A DNA stretch of 64,000 nucleotides from Lysinibacillus cavernae (GTDB lineage: Bacteria; Bacillota; Bacilli; Bacillales_A; Planococcaceae). Positions 36,873 through 46,610 of this stretch are shown here, piece after piece; the first letter of the stretch is position 1; each line of letters opens with the position of its first letter. The stretch covers positions 62,001 through 126,000 of the forward strand of contig NZ_WMEF01000007.1 of assembly GCF_009724685.1 (NCBI RefSeq), written 5' to 3'. Below the pieces are notes generated by a model. That model had not been told where the DNA came from and did not search any database. It saw only the letters and a program-made list of their open reading frames with translations. The position numbers and the translations under genes were made by a program.

Positions 36873-37045
36873 AAAAGTTACACATCTATCCTTATGCATA
36901 AAAAGTGCTATAATAGACAAGATGTGTTGAATAGTACGTATTTTTTAACACTTGTGAAGGTATTAATACCTAACCATTCGTAAAATAATACGATACACCT
37001 AATAGATGATAGATGGGATATTGAAATTCCCGGGGGGTTTAATTA

Positions 37046-38359
37046 ATGACAGTTTTTCATTTCACAGGCATTAAAGGTTCTGGCATGAGTTCACTTGCAC
37101 AAATCTTATTTGATGCTGGTGAACAAGTACAGGGTTCAGATGTCGATAAATATTTTTTCACGGAGCAGCCGTTACGTGAACGTAATATTCCAATTTTTAC
37201 ATTTAATGCAGATAATATTAAAGAGGGCATGACAGTGATTGCAGGAAATGCTTTTCCTGATGATCATCCAGAATTAGTGCGTGCACAAGAAATCGGCGTA
37301 GAAATCATACGTTATCATAAATTTTTAGGCGAATATATTGGCAACTATACATCCATTGCGATAACAGGTGCACATGGTAAAACATCTACTACAGGCTTAA
37401 TGTCACATGTAGTAGGCGGCTATAAGCCGACATCTTATTTAATTGGTGATGGTACTGGTGCAGGTCATGAAAATGCAGACTTCTTTGTGATGGAAGCATG
37501 TGAATACCGACGTCACTTCTTAGCATACAATCCTGATTATGCCGTGATGACCAATATTGATTTTGATCATCCAGACTATTTTGCTAACATAGAGGATGTT
37601 TATTCTGCTTTCCAATCATTAGCTTTACAAGTAAAGAAAGCGATCATAGCATGTGGTGATGATGAACAACTTCAGCGAATTCAAGCGAAAGTACCAGTTG
37701 TCTATTATGGATTTGGTGCTGAAAATGATTTCGAAGCTCGTAATGTTGAAAAAACAACTGAAGGTACAAAATTTGATGTCTTTGTTCGTAATGAATTTTA
37801 TAGTACTTTCTTTATCCCATTATTTGGGGATCATGCTGTTTTAAATACATTAGCGGTTATTACGCTATGTGAATATGAAGGCATTTCACCTGAAATTATT
37901 CAGGAGCGTTTGCACACTTATAAAGGTGTAAAAAGACGTTTTACTGAAACAGATATAGGGGATAATGTTTTAATAGACGACTATGCACACCACCCAACGG
38001 AAATTCGTGCTACAATTCAATCAGCACGACAAAAGTTTCCTGAACGTGAGCTAGTTGCTATATTCCAACCACATACATTTACACGTACACAAGCTTTTTT
38101 ACAAGATTTTGCGGATAGTTTGAGCCTTGCAGATACAGCCTATTTATGTGATATCTTTGGTTCTGCAAGAGAAACGCAAGGTGCGCTTTCTATTCATGAT
38201 TTAGCGTCACTAATCGAAGGCAGTGCAGTGATTACCACTGAAGGAATTGGTATATTAACAAAACATAAAGGCGCTGTATTTTTATTTATGGGCGCTGGGG
38301 ATGTTCACAAATTCCAAGATGCGTTTGAAGACGTGCTTAAAAACAATGAAACAGCTTAG
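37046..38359 (+). CDS. murC: UDP-N-acetylmuramate-L-alanine ligase
   Basis: A 437-residue Mur ligase that adds L-alanine to UDP-MurNAc in cytoplasmic peptidoglycan synthesis. The N-terminal domain begins [20 protein letters not shown], the ATP loop is [11 protein letters not shown], the central domain has [14 protein letters not shown] and IDFDHPDYF, and the C-terminal has [14 protein letters not shown]. The ATG follows a GGGGGG run in the leader. The terminator stem overlaps the stop codon. The neighbour order sftA-murC-ytxG-ytxH is the same as in B. subtilis. Together with dat and the D-Asp ligase in this window it covers several wall-precursor steps. Confidence 0.94.
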   Translation: MTVFHFTGIKGSGMSSLAQILFDAGEQVQGSDVDKYFFTEQPLRERNIPIFTFNADNIKEGMTVIAGNAFPDDHPELVRAQEIGVEIIRYHKFLGEYIGNYTSIAITGAHGKTSTTGLMSHVVGGYKPTSYLIGDGTGAGHENADFFVMEACEYRRHFLAYNPDYAVMTNIDFDHPDYFANIEDVYSAFQSLALQVKKAIIACGDDEQLQRIQAKVPVVYYGFGAENDFEARNVEKTTEGTKFDVFVRNEFYSTFFIPLFGDHAVLNTLAVITLCEYEGISPEIIQERLHTYKGVKRRFTETDIGDNVLIDDYAHHPTEIRATIQSARQKFPERELVAIFQPHTFTRTQAFLQDFADSLSLADTAYLCDIFGSARETQGALSIHDLASLIEGSAVITTEGIGILTKHKGAVFLFMGAGDVHKFQDAFEDVLKNNETA

Positions 38360-38384
38360 TCCGTAGGGGGTTAAGCTGTTTTTT
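38350..38384 (+). terminator. Terminator overlapping the murC stop codon
   Basis: AACAGCTTA (which contains the stop TAG's first two bases) pairs with TAAGCTGTT; TTTT follows. Confidence 0.7.
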
Positions 38385-38469
38385 CTCAAATTTGAGCAGG
38401 AATTCCGTTTTTTTTGTCGAAGATAGGGAAAGTAATAGTAAAGAGAATTTACTAGCAGGAGGTCAACTT

Positions 38470-38970
38470 ATGGAAGTGATTTTGTATATTGCAGCCATTA
38501 TTGCTGCAATCGGTTTTTTAATTTTATGTGTGAGCGTAGGGATGACATTATTTTCGCTCAAGTCCATTCTAAACAGCTTAGCTGGGACATTATCAGGGAT
38601 TGAAGGACAAATGGAAGGCATTACACGTGAAACAACGTCCTTATTATCAAAAACAAATAGCTTAGCAGAGGATATTCAACATAAATCGGAACAATTAAAC
38701 TCAGTTGTTCAAGCGGTTAAAGGCATTGGTGACTCCGTTAATGGTTTAAATAATTCTGTACAGCAAATTACTTCTTCTGTTTCTAAAAGTGTAGAACAAA
38801 ACGAAGAAAAGATTGCACAAGTTGTACAATGGAGTAATGTTGCGATGGGTATTGCTGATAAATGGAAGAAGCGCAAAATCATTGAACAAGAATCTATGTC
38901 TGAAGATGTGTATGCCTTTGAAACGGTTCAAGTAGAAAAGCCGAAAAGAAAATGGGGTCGTAAAAAGTGA
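38470..38970 (+). CDS. ytxG: DUF948 family stress protein YtxG
   Basis: A 166-residue protein with one N-terminal membrane helix (VILYIAAIIAAIGFLILCVSVG, about 3-24) followed by a long amphipathic coiled coil (LSGIEGQMEGITRETTSLLSKTNSLAE), the DUF948 pattern, and a basic tail (KPKRKWGRKK). B. subtilis YtxG is a general-stress protein of unknown mechanism. An ORF-like extension runs 78 bp upstream, but AGGAGG lies just before the ATG at 38470, which fixes the start. The ytxH gene follows 133 bp later with a weak hairpin between. Confidence 0.85.
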   Translation: MEVILYIAAIIAAIGFLILCVSVGMTLFSLKSILNSLAGTLSGIEGQMEGITRETTSLLSKTNSLAEDIQHKSEQLNSVVQAVKGIGDSVNGLNNSVQQITSSVSKSVEQNEEKIAQVVQWSNVAMGIADKWKKRKIIEQESMSEDVYAFETVQVEKPKRKWGRKK

Positions 38971-38973
38971 TAA

Positions 38974-39010
38974 TTATTCAGTGAGTTTTCAAACCTGACT
39001 GAATAAAAAT
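38974..39010 (+). terminator. Weak hairpin between ytxG and ytxH
   Basis: TTATTCAGT pairs with ACTGAATAA around a 15-base loop, followed by AAATAAAG, so it is not a standard terminator; it may be an attenuating hairpin. Confidence 0.4.
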
Positions 39011-39103
39011 AAAGTCTTAGACATAAGTTGTAGATGCATCTGTGAAAGTGGATGGACAACCAGTCTAGACAAATTTGATAATAAGATGGGGAGGAATCGT
39101 TGC

Positions 39104-39595
39104 ATGACAATTCAAAAGCCAAATTTTAATGAAGTTAAGGAACAGCAGCTTGAAAGTTCATTGCCACAGCTTTATCATCCACAAGACTCGATTTATGAAG
39201 AGGAGCGTGTAAACATGAAAGATTTTGTGATTGGCGCATTAGTTGGAGGAATCGTAGGTGCAGCTGCAGGTCTACTGTTAGCTCCAAAATCAGGAAAAGA
39301 TTTACGTAGTGAAGTGGCTGTACAAGCTGTTCATTTAAAAGATAAGAGTGCAGACTTCTCGACAACTGCAAAAGATAAAACAGTGCAGCTTTCTAAACAA
39401 ATTCAAGAACAATCTACACAATTAGTGGAGAAAGTCAAAACACTAAAATCTGCAAAAGCACCAACTGTTTTTGATGATGGTACAGTTTCCTTTGAAGGTG
39501 AAGAACCACTTGAGGATTTTATTCCTAGCGAGGAACCAAAAGCAGTAGAAACGAAAGAAAAAGCTGAAGAGACAAATGAAGAAGTACGTGCATAA
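39104..39595 (+). CDS. ytxH: YtxH family protein
   Basis: A 163-residue protein with a glycine-rich membrane segment (FVIGALVGGIVGAAAGLLLAPKSGKDLR, the YtxH signature) at about residues 40-70, followed by a coil rich in Lys and Gln (LSKQIQEQSTQLVEKVKTLK), and an acidic tail. YtxH-type proteins are stress-linked membrane-surface proteins; the role is unknown. The Shine-Dalgarno GGGGAGGAA precedes the ATG at 39104. A second start (ATG at about 39215 behind GAAGAGGAG) would give a shorter form starting MKDFVIGALV, so two products are possible. It is followed by a strong terminator, and the large FtsA-like gene converges on it. Confidence 0.8.
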   Translation: MTIQKPNFNEVKEQQLESSLPQLYHPQDSIYEEERVNMKDFVIGALVGGIVGAAAGLLLAPKSGKDLRSEVAVQAVHLKDKSADFSTTAKDKTVQLSKQIQEQSTQLVEKVKTLKSAKAPTVFDDGTVSFEGEEPLEDFIPSEEPKAVETKEKAEETNEEVRA

Positions 39596-39608
39596 TGCAT
39601 AATATAAA

Positions 39609-39651
39609 GGGATACGTTACAAGATAATATTGTGACGTACCCCTTTTTTTT
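39609..39651. terminator. Rho-independent terminator between ytxH and the FtsA-like gene
   Basis: GGGATACGTTAC pairs with GTGACGTACCCC with one bulge, followed by TTTTTTT. Its end overlaps the FtsA-like stop codon. Confidence 0.8.
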
Positions 39652-41803
39652 ACGTGATAGGTGATGCTTCTAATATAATTTCTAATTGATCGCCGCCGAA
39701 TATTTCTGTGTCAAAGCTCGCTGGATGACCATTTCTTAAAATTGTGAAATGTCCTTTAAAGGTGCCAGGTAGTTGCCAATTAGAGAAGCGGAATACATCC
39801 TGATAAATCCAATGGCTGCGATCCTTTTCGTTAAATACTATTGCCGCCCCATTAGGCACAGTAGAGAGTGGAGACATAATTTTTTGATTGACGAGCGCTT
39901 CATTTGCCGTTTTGGTAAGTTCTAAAACTTCATGTTGGAAATGAATGATGATTTTATCCTCTAGCAAAAGATTCATTTGGTCTGCAATACGTTGTACAGT
40001 TGGGAATGATTGTTGCTGAAAGCTAATCACATCTCCATTTTGAACAGCATAGCTCATTTTAGCTACTTTACCATTAATCATTAACTGTGAGGAGAATTCT
40101 GGTAAATACAAAGGTTGACCATCAACTTGAATTGTATAGGATTCAAATTGCTTTAACAAATTCCAATTGTTTGTGGTTTTAAATACATCTTCAATTGTTT
40201 CAGCTATGTCGAATACGACTTTGTCACGATCGTTTAAAATCGTATCAAGTGAGGCTGGTGAATGATTGACCGTAATTTTTGGTTCAATCACATATTTGGT
40301 ATTTTGGATAGTAATTGTTTTTATCGCTGCATCATCAACAAGATCTCTCACGGTAGCTGTTGCTAGCTGCCCGTCTTGCCCTTCAATCAACTGAATGGCA
40401 TCTCCTGTTTTAATTAGTGTTTTTGTAGATGCCTGTTGTCCGTTTACCAATATTTCTGCGGGTTGCCCATGTCCACCTGGGATGAAAATATCTTGTCCAT
40501 TGACACTAACAGATAACCCATGGCCTGGTTTTCCATATAATTGCTTTGCTCGAATATTTGCCGCTAAAAAAGCATCTGACACAGTCATTTCTTTTAATTC
40601 AAAAAGACGAACAACTTGATTATTTACAGTTAAGCTCATATATTGAATCGGCATTTTTTTAGCTGCAATCGCAATACCAATTGGTGTGACTAATTCGGGC
40701 GATGCTTTTATATGTTCTTCCTTCGTAAGATTTTGAATGGCATCAATACCTCGAACTGCTATACGATTTGCTGGTAAGTCAAGTACTTGTCCTAGTTCCG
40801 TAGTCAGGTTTGGTGTTAAGCTGCCACCACCAACCAGCATTACCGCTTTTGGTGCTACACGGTTATTGAGTCGTAAAATTTCTTCTCCAATGGATATAGC
40901 CAACTGCTTCACTGCAGGTTCAATTGCTACTAAAACTTCTTCCTTTGGATAATACTGATCAAAGCCAAGGATATCTTGAATTAATATCTCTTCTTCTGTT
41001 TGAAGCTGTCGTTTTGTTTTCTCTGCTATAGGGAAGTCTAATAAATAATGGTCGCTTAATGCCTCTGTTATTTCGTCACCAGCAGTTGGCACCATACCAT
41101 AGGCCACAACGGTACTTTTATCAGTAATGGCAATATCGGATGTCCCAGCACCGATATCAACAAGTGCCACATTTAAACGGCGCATCGTTGGAGGGATCAG
41201 CACATTAATTGCAGCAATTGGCTCTAATGTTAATGCATCCATCTCTAAATCGGCCCGCTTAAGTGCAGCAATAAGAGATTCAACCACAACACGAGGAAGG
41301 AAAGTTGCAATCACTTCAATTTGCGCTTCATCTCCTTGTTGATCAAGCAGGCTTCCAATTTCCTCGCCGTCCAAGCGATAATAGAGGACTGAGTAGCCTA
41401 CACAATAATAGTGGCTAATTTTTGCATCCTCTTTTTGTTGCAAAAGTTGTTGCTGAGCTTGTTGAACGGCCTGAAGTTCCAAGCGGCTAATATCTTCTTC
41501 TGTAAAAATGGGTCGATTACGTATATTGATCTTCACGCTAGCTTGTTCTGTTTTCAAAGATCGACCTGCGGCTGCAACACTTACCTTCGTAAGAGGCCCG
41601 TGTTTCTCTTCGAGTTCACGTTTTATTTCATTAATTAAATCTGCCACATACATGACATTATGTATTTGACCATCTACCATGGCACGTTCTTTATGCTCTT
41701 TTACTAAGATATCTTCCACATGGAAATGGTCATTTTCTTCTTGTAGAATAATCCCGACCACTGAGCGTGTACCAATATCAAGTGCGAATAGTTTAGAACT
41801 CAA
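39650..41803 (-). CDS. FtsA/PilM-like ATPase with C-terminal beta-rich repeat modules
   Basis: A 717-residue protein. Residues 1 to about 390 are an actin-fold ATPase of the FtsA/PilM group: phosphate-1 FALDIGTRSVVGI, ALVDIGAGTSDIAI (phosphate-2) and MLVGGGSLTPNL (adenosine). The remaining 330 residues contain a motif of the form NG-x-x-A-x(2-3)-T-x-I/L-x-x-G-D-x-I four times: 451-474, 512-532, 574-596 and 688-711. Such an extension is absent from classical FtsA. The start is a TTG at 41803 with AAAGGAAG upstream; the frame is open further but without a ribosome site. It lies on the strand opposite to murC-ytxH and aroA, in the place of ytxJ. A role in division or a membrane ATPase scaffold is inference. 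Confidence 0.75.
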   Translation of the reverse strand: MSSKLFALDIGTRSVVGIILQEENDHFHVEDILVKEHKERAMVDGQIHNVMYVADLINEIKRELEEKHGPLTKVSVAAAGRSLKTEQASVKINIRNRPIFTEEDISRLELQAVQQAQQQLLQQKEDAKISHYYCVGYSVLYYRLDGEEIGSLLDQQGDEAQIEVIATFLPRVVVESLIAALKRADLEMDALTLEPIAAINVLIPPTMRRLNVALVDIGAGTSDIAITDKSTVVAYGMVPTAGDEITEALSDHYLLDFPIAEKTKRQLQTEEEILIQDILGFDQYYPKEEVLVAIEPAVKQLAISIGEEILRLNNRVAPKAVMLVGGGSLTPNLTTELGQVLDLPANRIAVRGIDAIQNLTKEEHIKASPELVTPIGIAIAAKKMPIQYMSLTVNNQVVRLFELKEMTVSDAFLAANIRAKQLYGKPGHGLSVSVNGQDIFIPGGHGQPAEILVNGQQASTKTLIKTGDAIQLIEGQDGQLATATVRDLVDDAAIKTITIQNTKYVIEPKITVNHSPASLDTILNDRDKVVFDIAETIEDVFKTTNNWNLLKQFESYTIQVDGQPLYLPEFSSQLMINGKVAKMSYAVQNGDVISFQQQSFPTVQRIADQMNLLLEDKIIIHFQHEVLELTKTANEALVNQKIMSPLSTVPNGAAIVFNEKDRSHWIYQDVFRFSNWQLPGTFKGHFTILRNGHPASFDTEIFGGDQLEIILEASPIT

Positions 41804-41988
41804 TGTAATCGCTTCCTTTCGCGTCATACTTGAAAAATACTTGAAAAATAATTTAGCGAGTTGAAGCGCTAAATTAAAAATGCGTGACATTCTGAACAAC
41901 ATTGATTATAATATTGCTATTATCTAAAAATGTAACATACATTTCAGCGTTCTGGAAGTGTCTGTCATGAGGAGAGGAGCAAGTAAAC

Positions 41989-43074
41989 ATGAGCCAAAAA
42001 GATTTAGAAAGCTTACGTAGTCAAATAGACGGTTTAAACTTAGAAATTCTTCGTCTAATTAACGAACGTGCAGCTGTAGTTGATGAAATCGGTAAAATTA
42101 AAGAAAAACAAGGTGTTAATCGCTATGATCCACTACGTGAAAGACACATGCTTGATCTTATTAAGGAACACAATCAAGGTCCATTAAACCAAATGACGGT
42201 TGATTATATATTTAAGCAAATCTTTAAAACAGCATTAAAACAGCTTGAAGCTGATAAGAAGAAGGAATTACTTGTATCTCGTAAGAAAAAATCCGAAGAT
42301 ACTGTTATTAATATCAATGGTGAATTAATTGGACAAGGAAAACCATCTTTCGTATTTGGTCCTTGTGCAGTTGAGTCTTATGAGCAAGTAGCAGCAGTTG
42401 CAGCTTCCATTAAAGCAAAAGGTGAAAAGTTAATTCGTGGTGGTGCGTATAAACCACGTACTTCCCCATATGACTTCCAAGGTCTTGGACTAGAAGGTCT
42501 TAAAATTTTAAAACGTGTATCAGAGGAATATGGTTTAGCTGTTATTACGGAAATTGTAACACCAGGACATTTAGAGGAAGCATTAGATTATATTGATGTC
42601 ATCCAAATCGGTGCTCGTAATATGCAAAACTTTGAATTATTAAAAGCAGCAGGTGCAACAAATAAACCTGTCCTATTAAAACGAGGCTTAGCTGCAACAA
42701 TTGATGAGTTCATTCATGCAGCTGAATACATCATGTCTAAAGGAAATGAAAACATTATCCTATGTGAACGTGGTATTCGTACTTATGAAAAAGCAACGCG
42801 TAATACACTAGATATTTCAGCTGTACCAATTCTAAAACAAGAAACGCATTTGCCAGTATTCGTAGATGTAACACATTCAACAGGTCGTCGTGATTTATTA
42901 TTACCATGTGCGAAAGCAGCTATTGCGATCGGTGCTGATGGCGTTATGGCAGAGGTGCATCCAGATCCATCTGTTGCACTGTCTGATTCTCAACAACAAA
43001 TGGACATCCCAACATTTGACGCATTCTATGAAACACTACAAAAATTCATGAAAAATCATGAAATTCATGCATAA
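41989..43074 (+). CDS. aroA: Bifunctional chorismate mutase / DAHP synthase
   Basis: A 361-residue fusion that performs the first step of aromatic biosynthesis. Residues 1 to about 85 are an AroQ-type chorismate mutase ([30 protein letters not shown], with [10 protein letters not shown]), acting as a feedback-sensing domain. The rest is the DAHP synthase ([34 protein letters not shown], and [17 protein letters not shown], with the metal-binding Cys in GPCAVE). B. subtilis AroA has the same layout, and ccpA follows in both species. A leader of about 180 bp separates it from the divergent FtsA-like gene. Confidence 0.93.
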   Translation: MSQKDLESLRSQIDGLNLEILRLINERAAVVDEIGKIKEKQGVNRYDPLRERHMLDLIKEHNQGPLNQMTVDYIFKQIFKTALKQLEADKKKELLVSRKKKSEDTVININGELIGQGKPSFVFGPCAVESYEQVAAVAASIKAKGEKLIRGGAYKPRTSPYDFQGLGLEGLKILKRVSEEYGLAVITEIVTPGHLEEALDYIDVIQIGARNMQNFELLKAAGATNKPVLLKRGLAATIDEFIHAAEYIMSKGNENIILCERGIRTYEKATRNTLDISAVPILKQETHLPVFVDVTHSTGRRDLLLPCAKAAIAIGADGVMAEVHPDPSVALSDSQQQMDIPTFDAFYETLQKFMKNHEIHA

Positions 43075-43085
43075 TTGTTAACAGC

Positions 43086-43122
43086 TAACACCGCTTGCTT
43101 ACTTCGGCAGGCGGTGTTTGTT
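43086..43122 (+). terminator. Rho-independent terminator of aroA
   Basis: AACACCGC pairs with GCGGTGTT, continuing with TTGC/GCAG. GTTATAT follows, a modest T tract. Confidence 0.65.
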
Positions 43123-43184
43123 ATATCGTGACAAAATAATGTCTAGAATAGGACTATTAGTACTTGGTTTTTACGTAGTTCTTC

Positions 43185-43214
43185 TTGAAAATAATATGAA
43201 AATTATCGTATGAT
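43185..43214 (+). promoter_or_regulatory. Possible ccpA promoter
   Basis: TTGAAA, 18 bp, TATGAT precedes ccpA. A second TATAAT at 43220 has a poor -35, so the exact start is open. Confidence 0.35.
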
Positions 43215-43248
43215 AAGGCTATAATAGGAAAAAAGGGAGGCACGTACG

Positions 43249-44253
43249 ATGACTGTTACAATTTATGATGTTGCAAGAGAAGCAAATGTTTCCATGGCAA
43301 CGGTCTCTCGTGTAGTCAATGGTAATCAAAACGTAAAACCAGCAACACGAAAAAAAGTATTAGAAGTAATTGAACGATTAGAATACCGTCCGAACGCAGT
43401 AGCGCGAGGTTTAGCTAGTAAGAAAACAACAACAGTTGGCGTGATTATCCCAGATATTGCAAACAATGTTTATGCAGAGCTGGCTCGTGGTGTAGAAGAT
43501 ATCGCCACAATGTATCGTTATAATATTATTTTAGCCAACTCAGATCAACATGAAGATAAAGAGTTACAGCTACTGGATACTATGCTTGGGAAACAGGTAG
43601 ATGGTATTGTGATGATGAGTGATGAAGTCACAGAAAAAATGCAACAAACGATGGATCATTCCCCAGTACCGATTGTGCTTGCAGGTTCGGTTGATGAATC
43701 GCAGACAATCGCAACTGTGAATATTGATTATTTCCAAGCGGCTTATGAAGCGATTTCATTACTTATTCAAAATGGACATACACGTATTGGATTCGTGACA
43801 GGACCGCTTTCCTATACAATTAACGGAAAATTCAAGCTAGCAGCCTATAAGCAAGCATTACAAGATGCTGGTTTACCTATTGATGAAGCATTAATTGCGG
43901 CGGAAGAGTCTAGCTATGATATGGGCTTAGAGGCTTGGGAGATTTTATCTGCACTCGATCAGCCACCAACAGCTTATTTTGCAGGCAGTGATGAATTGGC
44001 AATTGGTTTAATTCATGGCGCCCAAGATGCAGGTAAAAATGTACCAGAAGATATTGAAGTAATCAGCTTTGAAAACTCAAAGTTAGCACGGATGGTTCGC
44101 CCACAACTAACAAGTGTGGCACTGCCACTTTACGATATTGGTGCTGTTGCGATGCGCTTACTCACTAAATTAATGAGCAAGGAGCCTGTTGAGGACGAGG
44201 CAGTTATTTTACCACATCGTATTGAACATCGACAATCTGTCAAAAGTAAATAA
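43249..44253 (+). CDS. ccpA: Catabolite control protein A
   Basis: A 334-residue LacI-family master regulator of carbon catabolite control. The DNA-binding head starts [56 protein letters not shown], including the minor-groove hinge helix. The effector domain has [21 protein letters not shown], and [15 protein letters not shown]. HPr(Ser-P) is the corepressor by family. Start MTVTIYDVA with AGGGAGG upstream. It is monocistronic with a strong terminator; in B. subtilis motPS follows, here a minisatellite does. The acu genes at 45.4-48 kb and the cre-like site at 5.1 kb are candidate targets. Confidence 0.95.
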   Translation: MTVTIYDVAREANVSMATVSRVVNGNQNVKPATRKKVLEVIERLEYRPNAVARGLASKKTTTVGVIIPDIANNVYAELARGVEDIATMYRYNIILANSDQHEDKELQLLDTMLGKQVDGIVMMSDEVTEKMQQTMDHSPVPIVLAGSVDESQTIATVNIDYFQAAYEAISLLIQNGHTRIGFVTGPLSYTINGKFKLAAYKQALQDAGLPIDEALIAAEESSYDMGLEAWEILSALDQPPTAYFAGSDELAIGLIHGAQDAGKNVPEDIEVISFENSKLARMVRPQLTSVALPLYDIGAVAMRLLTKLMSKEPVEDEAVILPHRIEHRQSVKSK

Positions 44254-44262
44254 TAATCCGTA

Positions 44263-44298
44263 ACACGTAAATCTTATTAAAGGTTTACGTGTTTTTTT
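44263..44298 (+). terminator. Rho-independent terminator of ccpA
   Basis: ACACGTAAA and TTTACGTGT form a 9-bp stem followed by TTTTTT, directly before the minisatellite. Confidence 0.85.
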
Positions 44299-44299
44299 A

Positions 44300-45382
44300 T
44301 AGATGGTGGATAGAACTAGCAAAGTGATGGATAGAACAAGCAAAGTGAAGGATAGAATCAGTAAAGTGATGGATAGAACAAGCAAAGTGAAGGATAGTCA
44401 GCAAAGTGGCGGATAGAACGAGCAAAGTGAAGGATAGTCAGCAAAGTGGCGGATAGAACAAGCAAAGTGAAGGATAGAACCAGTAAAGTGGCGGATAGAA
44501 TCAGCAAAGTGAAGGATAGAACCAGTAAAGTGATGGATAGAACAAGCAAAGTGGCGGATAGAACAAGCAAAGTGAAGGATAGAATCAGTAAAGTGAAGGA
44601 TAGTCAGCAAAGTGGCGGATAGAACTAGCAAAGTGGCGGATAGAACTAGCAAAGTGGCGGATAGAACCAGTAAAGTGAAGGATAGAACCAGCAAAGTGAT
44701 GGATAAACCAAGCAAAGTGATGGATAGTCAGCAAAGTGGCGGATAGAACCAGCAAAGTGAAGGATAGAATAAGCAAAGTGAAGGATAGAACCAGTAAAGT
44801 GGCGGATAAAACAAGCAAAGTGGTGGATAGAACTAGCAAAGTGATGGATAGACCAAGCAAAGTGAAGGATAGAATCAGTAAAGTAAAGGATAGTCAGCAA
44901 AGTGGCGGATAGAACCAGTAAAGTGAAGGATAGAACCAGCAAAGTGATGGATAGAACCAGTAAAGTGGCGGATAAAACTAGCAAAGTGGCGGATAGAACA
45001 AGCAAAGTGGCGGATAGAACAAGCAAAGTGGTGGATAGAACTAGCAAAGTGATGGATAGACCAAGCAAAGTGAAGGATAGAATCAGTAAAGTAAAGGATA
45101 GTCAGCAAAGTGGCGGATAGAACCAGTAAAGTGAAGGATAGAACCAGCAAAGTGATGGATAGAACCAGCAAAGTGAAGGATAGAACCAGCAAAGTGATGG
45201 ATAGACCAAGCAAAGTGAAGGATAGAATCAGTAAAGTGATGGATAGAACCAGCAAAGTGAAGGATAGTCAGCAAAATGGCGGATAGAACCAGCAAAGTGA
45301 TGGATAGAACAAGCAAAGTGGCGGATAGAACAAGTAAAGTGAAGGATAGAACCAGCAAAGTGAAGGATAGAATCAGTAAAGT
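44300..45382. repeat. 21-bp minisatellite, about 52 degenerate units
   Basis: Units read GGATAGAACAAGCAAAGTGA with one more base; positions after GAAC and after GTG vary among a few choices (aac, acc, act, atc; gaa, gat, ggc, ggt). Seven units are 19 bp (GGATAGTCAGCAAAGTG plus two), at intervals of two to ten units. A block of ten units (208 bp, nine of 21 and one of 19) is duplicated, 44814-44960 being nearly identical to 45022-45168, which suggests recent unequal crossing over. The plus-strand frame (DRTSKV heptads) breaks at every 19-bp unit, and the minus strand is open in all frames by base composition. It separates ccpA from acuC. Confidence 0.9.
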
Positions 45383-45416
45383 GACCAATACATTGCACAG
45401 CAATTACCAAAGCAAT

Positions 45417-45443
45417 GAAAAAGCCTCACGTATATCGTGAGGC
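45417..45443 (-). terminator. Rho-independent terminator of acuC
   Basis: Read on the minus strand: GCCTCACGA, then TATA, then CGTGAGGC, followed by TTTTT. It ends the acuA-acuB-acuC transcript. Confidence 0.8.
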
Positions 45444-45449
45444 GAAGGG

Positions 45450-46610
45450 TTAATTTCGTTTCTCATTTCGAATAATATGTAGCGCTTTTGCTAACATTTG
45501 AGCATTTTTTTCTTCAATTTCAGCTTTTCGAGGAATGGGCTCGTATAAAGGAATCGGGTCCTCCCAAGTCGGAATAAAAGGAACAGGTGCTTCAGGTTGC
45601 CAGCGATCAAGCCAGTTTTGTGGGAGGGGTCCTGTTGGTAACACTTGGTCAGTCATTTCTAACCATAGCATGGACCAAGCTCGAGGAACCACTCGCCAAA
45701 TATCGTAGCCACCACCACCAACAGCAATCCATTTACCATCACAATATTCGTGTGCTAATTGATGTGCAAGCTTTGGAATTTCACGATAAATGTTCATGGT
45801 TCCATGTAAATGTGTTAATGGATCAAAATAATGGGCATCAGCACCATTTTGTGTTAACACAATATCTGGTTTGAAAAATTCAAAGACCTCTCGCATCGCC
45901 TGTTCATATATCTCTAGGAAACTTTCATCCTCTGTAAAAGCATCCATCGGAAAATTAAACGAGGTCCCATAACCTTGACCATTGCCACGCTCAGTAATGT
46001 TTCCTGTTCCTGGGAAGAGATAACGACCAGTCTCGTGAATGGACAGTGTACAAACATTAGGGTCCTCATAAAAACTCCATTGCACACCGTCTCCATGATG
46101 AGCATCTGTGTCTACATAAAGTACACGTGCATTATATTTTTCCTGTAAATAACGAATAGCGACAGTACTATCATTGTAAATACAAAATCCCGAAGCGCGA
46201 CCACGAAAACCATGATGTAATCCCCCACCAAGGTTGAGGGCGTGCTCAGCTTTACCTTCCATCACATAATCAACAGCAGTTAATGTGCCACCGACCAGTT
46301 GTGCGCTTGCTTCATGCATATTTTCAAAAATGGGTGTATCTTCAGTGCCTATTCCATAGCTTTTACATTGTGCTTCTGATAATTCTCCATGCCCTGCTCT
46401 TTTCACAATGTCTATATATTTTGGATCATGTGCAAGCAACAATTCTTGCTCTGTTGCAACACGAGCTGGAACAATATCTACATCATCGAGAGCATTAATA
46501 TTTTTTAATAAATCCATAGTTAGCGTCAAACGTTTATGATTGAAAGGATGTGTATCTGAAAATTTATATCCGAGTTGTTCAGATGAATATACGAATACCG
46601 CTTTTTTCAT
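45450..46610 (-). CDS. acuC: Acetoin utilisation deacetylase AcuC
   Basis: A 386-residue class II-type histone-deacetylase-fold enzyme that removes the acetyl group from acetyl-CoA synthetase (AcsA), keeping it active. Zinc-site residues appear in YVDTDAHHGDGVQW, ALNLGGGLHHGFRGRASGFC and QNGADAHYFDPLTHL. In B. subtilis AcuC, with AcuA, controls AcsA. It starts in the stop codon of acuB (TAATG), so acuA-acuB-acuC form an operon. Cytosolic. The gene ends in a strong terminator beside the minisatellite. Confidence 0.92.
   Translation of the reverse strand: MKKAVFVYSSEQLGYKFSDTHPFNHKRLTLTMDLLKNINALDDVDIVPARVATEQELLLAHDPKYIDIVKRAGHGELSEAQCKSYGIGTEDTPIFENMHEASAQLVGGTLTAVDYVMEGKAEHALNLGGGLHHGFRGRASGFCIYNDSTVAIRYLQEKYNARVLYVDTDAHHGDGVQWSFYEDPNVCTLSIHETGRYLFPGTGNITERGNGQGYGTSFNFPMDAFTEDESFLEIYEQAMREVFEFFKPDIVLTQNGADAHYFDPLTHLHGTMNIYREIPKLAHQLAHEYCDGKWIAVGGGGYDIWRVVPRAWSMLWLEMTDQVLPTGPLPQNWLDRWQPEAPVPFIPTWEDPIPLYEPIPRKAEIEEKNAQMLAKALHIIRNEKRN

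Noticed and set aside
44300-45382. CRISPR-like array
   Set aside because: Units are contiguous with no unique spacers, and there are no cas genes nearby.
44358-45410. Long open frames on the minus strand across the minisatellite, encoding Leu/Phe/His-rich heptads
   Set aside because: All three frames are open because the repeat unit lacks stop triplets on that strand. No ribosome site, and 19-bp units shift the frame.
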